Shown here piece after piece: positions 28,432 to 36,576 of a stretch of DNA of 64,000 nucleotides. The stretch spans positions 48,836 through 112,835 of the forward strand of contig CAJBBX010000135.1 of assembly GCA_903951425.1 (NCBI GenBank). The letters run 5' to 3'. The stretch comes from an uncultured Chthonomonas sp. (GTDB taxonomy: Bacteria; Armatimonadota; Chthonomonadetes; Chthonomonadales; CAJBBX01). The notes beneath the pieces were generated by a model that made no database searches, was not told the DNA's origin, and was given only the letters and a program-made list of their open reading frames with translations. Numbering within the stretch: position 1 is the stretch's first letter; every line of letters starts with the position of its first letter. A program made the translations under genes and the position numbers.

Positions 28432-29954
28432 ATCTTCCTGTCCAGCGATCGGTACTGGATCGCTTCGACCACGTGCGGGGCTCGGATATCCTCGACGCCG
28501 GCGAGGTCGGCGATTGTCCGCGCCACCTTTAGGATGCGGTCATAGGCCCGGGCGGAAAGCGACAACTGCTGGATCGCCGCCTTGAGCACGCTACGCGTCT
28601 CGTTGTCCACGACGCACTGCGCCCGTATCTCACGCTGGCCCATCTGCGCGTTGCAGTAGATGCGCGAGCCCGTCAAGCGAGCCCGCTGGCGCTCGCGCGC
28701 CGCGCTGACCCGCTTGCGGACCTCGACCGACTTCTCCGTGGGAGGGTAGTTAACCATATCATCCTCGGAGAGGCGCGGCACCTCCAGATGGATATCGATC
28801 CGGTCCAGCAGCGGCCCGGAGATGCGTTGCTGGTACTTCCGCACCATGGTCTGCGAGCAGGTGCACTGCCGGTAGAGGTCGCCCTGGTAGCCGCAGACGC
28901 AAGGGTTCATGGCGGCGGCGAGGATGAAGCTGGCGGGATACTGGAGCGAGGCCTGCACACGGGCGATCGTGACGACGCCGTCCTCCAGAGGCTGGCGCAG
29001 CACCTCCAGGGCATCGCGCTTGAACTCCGGAAGCTCGTCTAGGAAGAGGACGCCGTGGTGTGCGAGGCTCACCTCGCCGGGCCGAGGCACCGTGCCGCCG
29101 CCCACCAGCGCCGCGTTGGAGAGCGTGTGGTGCGGCGCCCGGAACGGACGCGACCGCATGAGCGCAAGGTCGGAGGGCAACAGGCCCGCGACGCTGTAGA
29201 TCCGCGTCGTGTCCAGCGCCTCGCCCACCGACAGGGGCGGCAGGATCGTCGGCAAGCGGCGCGCCAGCATGGTCTTTCCGCTGCCGGGCGGCCCGATCAT
29301 GATGATATTGTGCCCGCCCGCCGCGGCAACCTCCAGCGCCCGCTTGGCATGGGACTGGCCCTTCACGTCGGCAAAGTCGGTGGAGTACTCCGGTCCGGCG
29401 GCCAATGCGTCCTCAGGGCTCCTGCGCACGGGCTCGTGCCGCTCCGGGTTGCAGAGCAGGTCGACGACCTGCGCCAGCGTCGCCACCGGGTAAACATCTA
29501 TCTCGCCGACGATGGCGGCCTCTTCCACGTTGGCCGCGGGAACGAGCATCCGCTTGTAGCCCGCGCTCTTGGCGGCAAGCGCCATGGGCAACACGCCGTT
29601 CACCGACCGCACCGAGCCATCCAGCGAGAGTTGCCCGGTCATCAGCGTGTCGTGCAGCAGATCGCGCTCGACCTGGCCTGTCGAGGCCAGCAGGCCGACC
29701 GCGATGGGAAGGTCGAAACCTGTGCCCTCTTTCTTGATGTCGGCGGGAGCGAGGTTGATGGTGCAGCGCTTGTTGGGAAACTCGAAGCCGGTGTTCTTGA
29801 TGGCCGCCCGGACGCGCTCGCGGCTCTCCTGCACAGCGGCATCCGGCAGGCCCACGATGGCCCAGAAGAACATGCCCGGCGAGACGTCGACCTCGACGGC
29901 CACAGCGTAAGCGTCAATCCCGAGTACGGCGCTGGACATCACCTGCGACAGCAT
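28422..29954 (-). CDS. comM: YifB/ComM-family Mg-chelatase-like AAA ATPase
   Basis: VMSSAVLGIDAYAVAVEVDVSPGMFFWAIVGLPDAAVQESRERVRAAIKNTGF; MIGPPGSGKTMLARRLPTILPPL; FLDELPEF. Confidence 0.93.
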   Translation of the reverse strand: MLSQVMSSAVLGIDAYAVAVEVDVSPGMFFWAIVGLPDAAVQESRERVRAAIKNTGFEFPNKRCTINLAPADIKKEGTGFDLPIAVGLLASTGQVERDLLHDTLMTGQLSLDGSVRSVNGVLPMALAAKSAGYKRMLVPAANVEEAAIVGEIDVYPVATLAQVVDLLCNPERHEPVRRSPEDALAAGPEYSTDFADVKGQSHAKRALEVAAAGGHNIIMIGPPGSGKTMLARRLPTILPPLSVGEALDTTRIYSVAGLLPSDLALMRSRPFRAPHHTLSNAALVGGGTVPRPGEVSLAHHGVLFLDELPEFKRDALEVLRQPLEDGVVTIARVQASLQYPASFILAAAMNPCVCGYQGDLYRQCTCSQTMVRKYQQRISGPLLDRIDIHLEVPRLSEDDMVNYPPTEKSVEVRKRVSAARERQRARLTGSRIYCNAQMGQREIRAQCVVDNETRSVLKAAIQQLSLSARAYDRILKVARTIADLAGVEDIRAPHVVEAIQYRSLDRKMWI

Positions 29955-30003
29955 GCCGACTACTCCATGATCTGCGTGTTCACCCGGCCGACACAAACGA
30001 CGA

Positions 30004-30050
30004 AGCCCCGGGTTCCGCGCACCACAAGCGGGTGAGCGGGATCCGGGGCT
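30004..30050 (-). terminator. Hairpin terminator downstream of the 54-aa zinc-ribbon-like gene
   Basis: AGCCCCGG ... CCGGGGCT stem, imperfectly extendable, followed on the minus strand by a T-enriched stretch (TTCGTCGTTTGTGT). Confidence 0.5.
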
Positions 30051-30074
30051 CCTGATCTACGCGAGCGCAGTTAA

Positions 30075-30239
30075 CTAAGCGTTGGCGCCGCAGCACTTGC
30101 GGACCATCTGCTTGCGACCCGACGGGGTGAGCTGCATAACAACCTGAATCGGGTTACCGCAGAGGCGGCAGAGCTGCTGAGCCTGCTTGGCTTCCTGACG
30201 CGCGGTGACGTTGGTCTTAGACTTCTTGACGTCGGCCAC
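30075..30239 (-). CDS. Small (54 aa) basic protein with CxxC...CC motif
   Basis: GTG start at 30239: VADVKKSKTNVTARQEAKQAQQLCRLCGNPIQVVMQLTPSGRKQMVRKCCGANA. The listed 107-aa ORF is a 5' over-extension. Confidence 0.6.
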   Translation of the reverse strand: MADVKKSKTNVTARQEAKQAQQLCRLCGNPIQVVMQLTPSGRKQMVRKCCGANA

Positions 30240-30330
30240 GGCTGTCCTCTCCTGAAGCACCTGAATGCGTTGCCCATGCTGAACGCGGGTTACTATACCC
30301 CATGAACTGCACGCAGTCCCAGACCCGGGG

Positions 30331-31509
30331 TTACGACGCGGTGGCGGCGGCTGAAACCGGTATTGTGAACCAGAAGCAACTCCCCTGTCCCAGCTCACTG
30401 GCGACGCCGATGGAGCCGCCCATCGCCTCGACGGCCATCCGGCAGAAGGTGAGGCCCAGGCCTGTTGACGGGCCGCCGTTGCCGCCCTTCGGCTTGACCT
30501 GGTGGAACTTCTCGAAGACGCGCTCCAGATGCTCAGCAGGGATGCCGGGACCGGCGTCGACGACCGTCACTCGAACCATGCCGCCGGACTCCGTTTGCCC
30601 CACCGTGATGCAGGCGCCGTCCGGCGAGAACTTTATGGCGTTGCCCATGAGATTGATCAGCACACGGCGGAGCATCTCGGAATCGCCCCGGACTGCCGGG
30701 GCGCCATCTAGCTCCTGACTGACCTCCAGGCCTTTCTCCACGATGAGAGCGTCGATCATGGCGCTGGCCGTTGAGAGTACGTCCGCCAGGTTCACCTCGG
30801 TGATATCGAGCGAAAGGGCGCCGGCCTCCATCTTGTTTATATCCAGGAGGTCGTTCACCATGCGGAGGAGGCGATCAGCTCCGGCGAGCGCATTCCCCAC
30901 CAACTCGGGCGTCAGGACCGGATCGGGGCCCACCACCTGCACGGTCTGAAGTCCGGTGATCACGCTGGTCAGGGGCGTCCGCATGTCATGAACGATCATG
31001 TGGGTCAGGGCGTCCTGAGCCTCCTGGGCTTGTTGGAGCTGGACCAGCGTATCGTTGAGGGCCGTATGCATGGTCTGCAACTCGGCATGCGTGGACTGCA
31101 GTTCGTTGTGAGTGAGGCTCAGTTCCTCGTGCGCTTGCTGGAGCTGGATCCGCTGCTCCATCTCGACTTTCAACGCAGGGAACCACCGGTAGAGCAGCAC
31201 GAAGATGATGGTGAGGGCCGAGCCGACGTTGAGCAGTTTCGGCGCCAGCACGAGTTGCGGCTCGGTAAGGACATCATAGAAGTCGCGCGGAAGCACTCCG
31301 GCCTGCGAAGTGGCCACAGTGCCGAAGTAGACGCTCTCCAGCAACGTGCGCGCGCCGTCCAAGAAGACGACCACGAGCATCGTGCCGACCATGGGGCTGA
31401 GTTGTGTCAGACGGCGGTGCTCGCGCCAGTAGAAGGCCAGAATGACCGACCAACAGACGATGAGGAGCCAGTACACGCCGGCCGTAATCAGTGGGTACGG
31501 AAGGTGCAT
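30331..31509 (-). CDS. Membrane sensor histidine kinase
   Basis: N-terminal TM segments, coiled coil, HisKA DALTHMIVHDMRTPLTSVITGL, HATPase NLMGNAIKFSPDGACI, VVDAGPGIPAEHLERVFEKFHQV, GLGLTFCRMAVEAMGG. Confidence 0.93.
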   Translation of the reverse strand: MHLPYPLITAGVYWLLIVCWSVILAFYWREHRRLTQLSPMVGTMLVVVFLDGARTLLESVYFGTVATSQAGVLPRDFYDVLTEPQLVLAPKLLNVGSALTIIFVLLYRWFPALKVEMEQRIQLQQAHEELSLTHNELQSTHAELQTMHTALNDTLVQLQQAQEAQDALTHMIVHDMRTPLTSVITGLQTVQVVGPDPVLTPELVGNALAGADRLLRMVNDLLDINKMEAGALSLDITEVNLADVLSTASAMIDALIVEKGLEVSQELDGAPAVRGDSEMLRRVLINLMGNAIKFSPDGACITVGQTESGGMVRVTVVDAGPGIPAEHLERVFEKFHQVKPKGGNGGPSTGLGLTFCRMAVEAMGGSIGVASELGQGSCFWFTIPVSAAATAS

Positions 31510-31696
31510 CTCTCTTGCCCAGAACGGTACCATTCACACCGTACCGGTGTCAACGGCACGGCGAGCTCAGCCAATTCCACCGACAAGACCGGTCGCCGCT
31601 GAGGAACGACCGCCTTTTCGACGTAGTCTATACCGGTAGCTGTTCCGCGGGCCGTCGTCGGACCGAACCGGACAGCGCAATGCTGAGTGACGATCA

Positions 31697-32710
31697 ATGG
31701 AGGCGCCCCTGATGAAGAGAAACCCGATACTGATTCTAGCGTTGATGACCTCGCTGGCCGCCGTGTCGGCCATGGCGCAACAGCCAAAGGATCTCGCCGA
31801 CCCGCCGCCGGCTCCAGACCCCAATGCTCCGCGGTACCTTCTGGGCCACAAGGACGCAGTGACGGCAACTGCCTTCCTGCCGGGAGGCAAGCTGTTCTTA
31901 TCGGCCTCGCTAGACGGCACGATCCGCACCTGGAGCCTTGAGACGGGCAAGGAGACACGCGCAACCACGGTTCAGGGCGCGCAGTTCGTCTCCATGGCAC
32001 TCTCGACGGACGGCAAGTCACTGGCCGTAGGCGCCGCCGACGGCTCGGTGCGTCTGTTGGACCCCCTCACCGGCGCCCAGATTGCCGCCTACTCGATGGG
32101 CATCAAGTCGCCGGACCTGCCGATTGCGTTCTCGCCAGATGGCAAGATGCTCGCCGCCGGCTGCATCAAGGGCGACGTCAAGATCTGGGCCCTGGCCACC
32201 GGCAAAGAGGCCGCCGCGCTTGAGGCGCCCATCGGCAACCCGGTGCTATCATTGGCCTGGTCGCCCGACGGCGCCAAGCTAGTTGGCGGCGTACCCGATA
32301 CCGTCGCCCCAGTCTGGGATGTGAAGACGGCAAAAGAGACCAGCCAGCTCAAGAGCGAGAAGGACTGGATCTACCCAGTCGTCTTCACCATCGACGGCAA
32401 GAAGATGGTCTCCGGTTCCGGCAAGAAGACGCTCTACGTCTGGGATGTGACCTCGGGCCAGGCCGCTGAGCTGGGCCAGACAGCCACCAACGTCCGGCAG
32501 CTCAAGCTCTCCGCCGACGGCAAGCTTGTCATCGCCACTTCAGTGGGCCGCGTGACCGTCCTGGACCTAGCCACGAAGAAAGTGGTATTCGAGGGCGACG
32601 GATCGGCCGCGAGCCTGTCGCCGGACGGCAAGTGGGTGGTTTCGGCCGACGCCGAGGACCTGAAGGTCCAGCCGCTGAAGCCTGTGGGCGCTACCGCACC
32701 GTCGAAGTAG
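31697..32710 (+). CDS. Exported WD40-repeat protein
   Basis: Signal peptide (LILALMTSLAAVSAMAQQ); repeats GHKDAVTATAFLPGGKLFLSASLDGTIRTWSLETGKE, ALSTDGKSLAVGAADGSVRLLDPLTG, AFSPDGKMLAAGCIKGDVKIWALATGKE, etc. Confidence 0.92.
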   Translation: MEAPLMKRNPILILALMTSLAAVSAMAQQPKDLADPPPAPDPNAPRYLLGHKDAVTATAFLPGGKLFLSASLDGTIRTWSLETGKETRATTVQGAQFVSMALSTDGKSLAVGAADGSVRLLDPLTGAQIAAYSMGIKSPDLPIAFSPDGKMLAAGCIKGDVKIWALATGKEAAALEAPIGNPVLSLAWSPDGAKLVGGVPDTVAPVWDVKTAKETSQLKSEKDWIYPVVFTIDGKKMVSGSGKKTLYVWDVTSGQAAELGQTATNVRQLKLSADGKLVIATSVGRVTVLDLATKKVVFEGDGSAASLSPDGKWVVSADAEDLKVQPLKPVGATAPSK

Positions 32711-32774
32711 GCGCACACACCGGCCGGCAACGCGGGGCCGCATCGATCGGCGGCCCCGCAGATGCATGGGCAGG

Positions 32775-33863
32775 TCAGGTGTTGGCGGTGAGCCAGGCCA
32801 GGGCGTCTTCGGCCGCCTTCTGCGTCGGAGCCGAGCAGTCGTAGAAGACCAGATTCGGCTTGAGTTGCCTGTGGTAGTTCGGCAACTCCTCCACCGAGCA
32901 GGGCACCCAAACAGCCACCCCGCGCGACTGGATGTCGTGCAGCAGGTCCATCCACTCGCCGAACGCCGCGTTACGCGCCCCTGTAGTCCACTGGATGCAG
33001 TCCAGGCCTGGAATCGAGCAGAGGTCCGGGACATGGACTAAGCACTCGGGGCCGTCCAGGTGGTAGACACAATGCCCGATATGCGCGGCCTCCTCTTCCA
33101 GGGAGGGCATGGCCCACCGCCGGAACTGCCGAGGCCCGATGAGCGCCGCGAAGTCACACTGGATGGTGTTCGTCCGCACGGGATGGTAAGCCGGGACCCA
33201 GCCCGCAGTGCCCGTAGCGGACATGCCGGCGGCCTCGTAGAGCGCATCGTAGACCGGGACGAACTCGGCGCGGACATCGGCCATCGCTCGATCGATGGTC
33301 TCCGGGCAGTCGATCATATCCATACAGAGCCGCTCGCCGCCGCGCATGGCCAGCAGGGCATCCATATTGCTGTGAATATCCAGGTGAGCTACGGCCAGCT
33401 TACCGACGAACTGGCTTCGCATCTCCCGGCAGAACGCAAGCATGCGCTGCCACCAGGCGTTCTCTGCCTGAAGCCGCAGGGGGAGCCAATCGTCCCACTC
33501 CTCGATGCAGGCCTCGGCCCAGCTGGTTCCGGTCTCGAACTCAGGAAACTTCAGCTCAGCTCCGAGCCAGGCCGAGAACATGTCAGGCCCAAAGCTGGGA
33601 GTGTAGGCGGGGACAGCCTCCCCGCCCCAGAAGACGCCTGCAGCGGCCTCAACGACCTGGGCCGCCACGGCCGCCGGATCCTCGCGGGCGCCGGCCATGT
33701 AGGCAGGCCATGGAGCCTGTACGGCGCCTTCCTTGGGAGCCCTGATGCAGCAACAAGGCCGATCGAGTAGCTCGTGGTTCCAGAACGCAAGCCACCGGCG
33801 CTGGGCGTCAGCGAGGTCGGGCTTGAACTCCATGGCCTCGGTCAGAAGCGTCGCATCGGACAT
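32775..33863 (-). CDS. Uroporphyrinogen-decarboxylase-family-like protein
   Basis: 362 aa; FAALIGPRQFRRWAMPSLEEEAAHIGHCVYHLDGPECLVHVPDLCSIPGLDCIQWTTGARN resembles URO-D/MtaA-type proteins annotated in non-heme contexts. Confidence 0.65.
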   Translation of the reverse strand: MSDATLLTEAMEFKPDLADAQRRWLAFWNHELLDRPCCCIRAPKEGAVQAPWPAYMAGAREDPAAVAAQVVEAAAGVFWGGEAVPAYTPSFGPDMFSAWLGAELKFPEFETGTSWAEACIEEWDDWLPLRLQAENAWWQRMLAFCREMRSQFVGKLAVAHLDIHSNMDALLAMRGGERLCMDMIDCPETIDRAMADVRAEFVPVYDALYEAAGMSATGTAGWVPAYHPVRTNTIQCDFAALIGPRQFRRWAMPSLEEEAAHIGHCVYHLDGPECLVHVPDLCSIPGLDCIQWTTGARNAAFGEWMDLLHDIQSRGVAVWVPCSVEELPNYHRQLKPNLVFYDCSAPTQKAAEDALAWLTANT

Positions 33864-35773
33864 CAGTTGGCCTCCTCGGCAAAGTCGCGCACCTCGGGCA
33901 GCTCGTTTAGAGCGTCCCAGAGGGTGTCAACGGCCCGGTCTGCCTCCTGCTGGAGGGCATCGAACTGCTTGTCGTCCACCACCTCCGGCATGCGCTTCAC
34001 CCCCATCAGGTAGAACTTGCACTTAGGCTCGGTGCCGGAGGGACGCACGGCGAGGGTGGCCCCATCCAAGCAGCCGCCGTCGCCGGCTAGGTCGAAGATC
34101 AGCAGGTCGTCGTTGGCGCACCGAAGCGGCTGCAGGGCCCGCCCGGTAAGCGGGTCCATGATGGGCGCCACCGCAAGGAGGGGACGGCCGTGCAGGTCGA
34201 TGGTACGGCCGACCTTTCGATCCGTGATGCGCTGGACCCGCATGCCGGCAATCTCGGCCGGTGGCCGATTGCGAAGCCGCGACATAAGGTTCAGCACCTT
34301 GTCGGCGCCCGCCTTGCCCCTGGCCATTGGACTCTCCAGGCGCTCACGATGGTAGCCGTAGCGGCGGTAGATGGCCCGCAGCAGGCCATGCAGCCCCGCA
34401 TCCGCATCGATGGTGGCCAGGTATGCGGCACATTCGGCCAGGAGAACGGCGGCGTTGGCACCGTCCTTGTCGCGGGCGTGGGCGCCGCTCAGGTAGCCGT
34501 GGCTCTCCTCGGCGGCGAAGGCGATGCGCGTGGGGTCGTCGATGCTGTTAAGGACCGCCGCGACGTACTTGAAGCCCACCAGCAGGTCGTCGATGACGCC
34601 CACGCCGTAGTCACGGGCGATAGTGCCGATGAGCGGCGATGTCACCGCCGTGGTCAGCACAAGGTGATCAGGCCGCAGCAGGCCGAGCTCACGCCGCGAG
34701 TCGAGCACGTACCAGCAGAGCAACGCTCCGATCTGGTTGCCGGTGAGCGTCTCCCACACCGGGCCGCCCGCGGTCATGCGGCGTGCGGCGCAACCCACGC
34801 GGTCAGCATCCGGGTCCGTGGCGATGGCGAGGTCGGCGTCCAGTTCCATGGCCAGCGCTTGCGCCCAGTTCAGCGCACCAGGGAACTCAGGGTTCGGCGT
34901 ATGCTTGTGGACGTTGGGGAACTCGCCGTCGTGCGTCATCTGCGCCTCGACGGGATGGACGCGGGGGTAGCCCAGTGCGCTCAGGGCCGGAAGCACCGCC
35001 GTATCGCCAACCCCATGCAGGGGCGTGTAGACAAGCGTGATATCGCGCTCCGGGCGAAGGCTGCATCGGGTGACCGCCGCAATGTAGCCGGCATGCACAG
35101 TGTCGGGAGCGGTTTCGATGAGGCTGCCGTGGACTACGGGGTCGTATACCGGCAGGGGCGCCTCGCCTACGGCCTTAACTGCGTCCATCACCTCACGGTC
35201 AAAGGGCGGCACCAACTGCCCGCCGTCGGAGCTGTAGGCCTTGAAGCCGTTGTCGGCGGGCAGATTGTGCGATGCGCTGATCATGATGCCTGTGGCGGCC
35301 TTCATATGCAGGACGGCGTAGGATAGCTCGGGTGTCGACCTGGGCTCCGAGAAGAGGTAGACCCGGAAGCCCAGGGCCGCCAGGATCTGCGCCGCGCGGA
35401 CCGAGTACTCGTCGGAGGCCACGCGCGTATCGCGGGCGATCACGGCCGACGGCTGCCCCTGCCGTCCTTCCGCGACCCAGCGCGCCAGCGCCCACTGCCC
35501 CAGACCGGCCGCGCTCTCCCCGATCGTCCTCGCGTTGATGCGATTTGGCCCCACGCCCCGGGGGCCTCGGCGACCACCGGTACCGAACGGGATAGACTGG
35601 TAGAAGGCATCGCGAAGCTCCAGCCAGCGCCCGGCAGCCATCTCCTTCTCGATCTCGGGAACATAGGCCGAGTACTCCGGGTCTGTCAACCAGAGCATAA
35701 GGTTGGCGAGGGTAGCGTCGCTGAGTTCGACGTCCCCTGCCGCGTGGCGGAGGCTGAGTCCATCGTAGGCCAT
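33863..35773 (-). CDS. Phosphoglucomutase/phosphomannomutase family protein
   Basis: TGGRRGPRGVGPNRINARTI, ATGIMISASHNLPADNGFKAYSSDGGQ (catalytic Ser loop), ATDPDADRVG (metal loop), AVRPSGTEPKCKFY (phosphate loop). Confidence 0.93.
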   Translation of the reverse strand: MAYDGLSLRHAAGDVELSDATLANLMLWLTDPEYSAYVPEIEKEMAAGRWLELRDAFYQSIPFGTGGRRGPRGVGPNRINARTIGESAAGLGQWALARWVAEGRQGQPSAVIARDTRVASDEYSVRAAQILAALGFRVYLFSEPRSTPELSYAVLHMKAATGIMISASHNLPADNGFKAYSSDGGQLVPPFDREVMDAVKAVGEAPLPVYDPVVHGSLIETAPDTVHAGYIAAVTRCSLRPERDITLVYTPLHGVGDTAVLPALSALGYPRVHPVEAQMTHDGEFPNVHKHTPNPEFPGALNWAQALAMELDADLAIATDPDADRVGCAARRMTAGGPVWETLTGNQIGALLCWYVLDSRRELGLLRPDHLVLTTAVTSPLIGTIARDYGVGVIDDLLVGFKYVAAVLNSIDDPTRIAFAAEESHGYLSGAHARDKDGANAAVLLAECAAYLATIDADAGLHGLLRAIYRRYGYHRERLESPMARGKAGADKVLNLMSRLRNRPPAEIAGMRVQRITDRKVGRTIDLHGRPLLAVAPIMDPLTGRALQPLRCANDDLLIFDLAGDGGCLDGATLAVRPSGTEPKCKFYLMGVKRMPEVVDDKQFDALQQEADRAVDTLWDALNELPEVRDFAEEAN

Positions 35774-35805
35774 GTTGGGACCTCACAGGTGAAGGGAGTG
35801 ACGGC

Positions 35806-36576
35806 TTGGACCGGCAACCATCGCGTACGGCGCACATTCTAGCACCCGGTCTCCGTGGGGGTCAACGCGAACGCAACCGCGCTCGCGGTGTCCGGCTGTC
35901 ACACACCGCGTCGCTGCTGCTGCTCTGCCTCGCCGCGGCCGTGTGGTTACCGGGTTGCCGCCGCAGCACCACAGCGGCGCCCGCAGCGTCGGCATCGGCC
36001 GCTGTACCGCTGGCCGACTTCGCCGGAACCTGGCAGGTGCTCGAGGCCGATGACAAGGGCGATCGGCCGATCATCGACTTGGAGGTCTCCAGCGACCGAA
36101 TCGTGGGCCAAGTGAGCGGCACAGGCGCCTCGCTGGACCTGCGCCGTACTGCCGAGCGGAGGCTCGAGGGGACTTGCACCGTGGAGGACCAGACCTACGC
36201 AGCACGGGCCGACCTGGGCGCCGAAGGGGCCACACTGGTCGTGGTGCTGCTGCCGAAGGAGACCGAGCCGGATGTGGTCGTGGCCTGCAAGACCGGTCGC
36301 GCCGCTGCGCCGACGGCGAACCCTCGGGTAAGTACGGACGAGGACGCCATCAACGCAGTGAAGGCGCTTCCCGACGTGGCCCAGTGGCTCTCGGCCATCG
36401 GCACGACCAGTGAGGCGCGGATGGATATCGCAGCCGAGGAGCCCGACCTCTACGTAATCCACGCATACGAGGCGACCGGACCTGACGGCGACGTGATCGC
36501 CAACAGCAGCCACTGGTACATTGTGCGGCGCGACGCCGCGGTGGCACGCCGCATCTCGCCGCCCGACGGGACCTAG
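35806..36576 (+). CDS. Putative lipoprotein, uncharacterized (start uncertain)
   Basis: Lipobox-like LLLLCLAAAVWLPGC; Ala/Thr linker; soluble beta-rich region. Confidence 0.65.
   Translation: MDRQPSRTAHILAPGLRGGQRERNRARGVRLSHTASLLLLCLAAAVWLPGCRRSTTAAPAASASAAVPLADFAGTWQVLEADDKGDRPIIDLEVSSDRIVGQVSGTGASLDLRRTAERRLEGTCTVEDQTYAARADLGAEGATLVVVLLPKETEPDVVVACKTGRAAAPTANPRVSTDEDAINAVKALPDVAQWLSAIGTTSEARMDIAAEEPDLYVIHAYEATGPDGDVIANSSHWYIVRRDAAVARRISPPDGT

Noticed and set aside
34190-35326. 378-aa plus-strand ORF antisense to PGM/PMM
   Set aside because: Conserved PGM/PMM loops are on the minus strand; no independent support.
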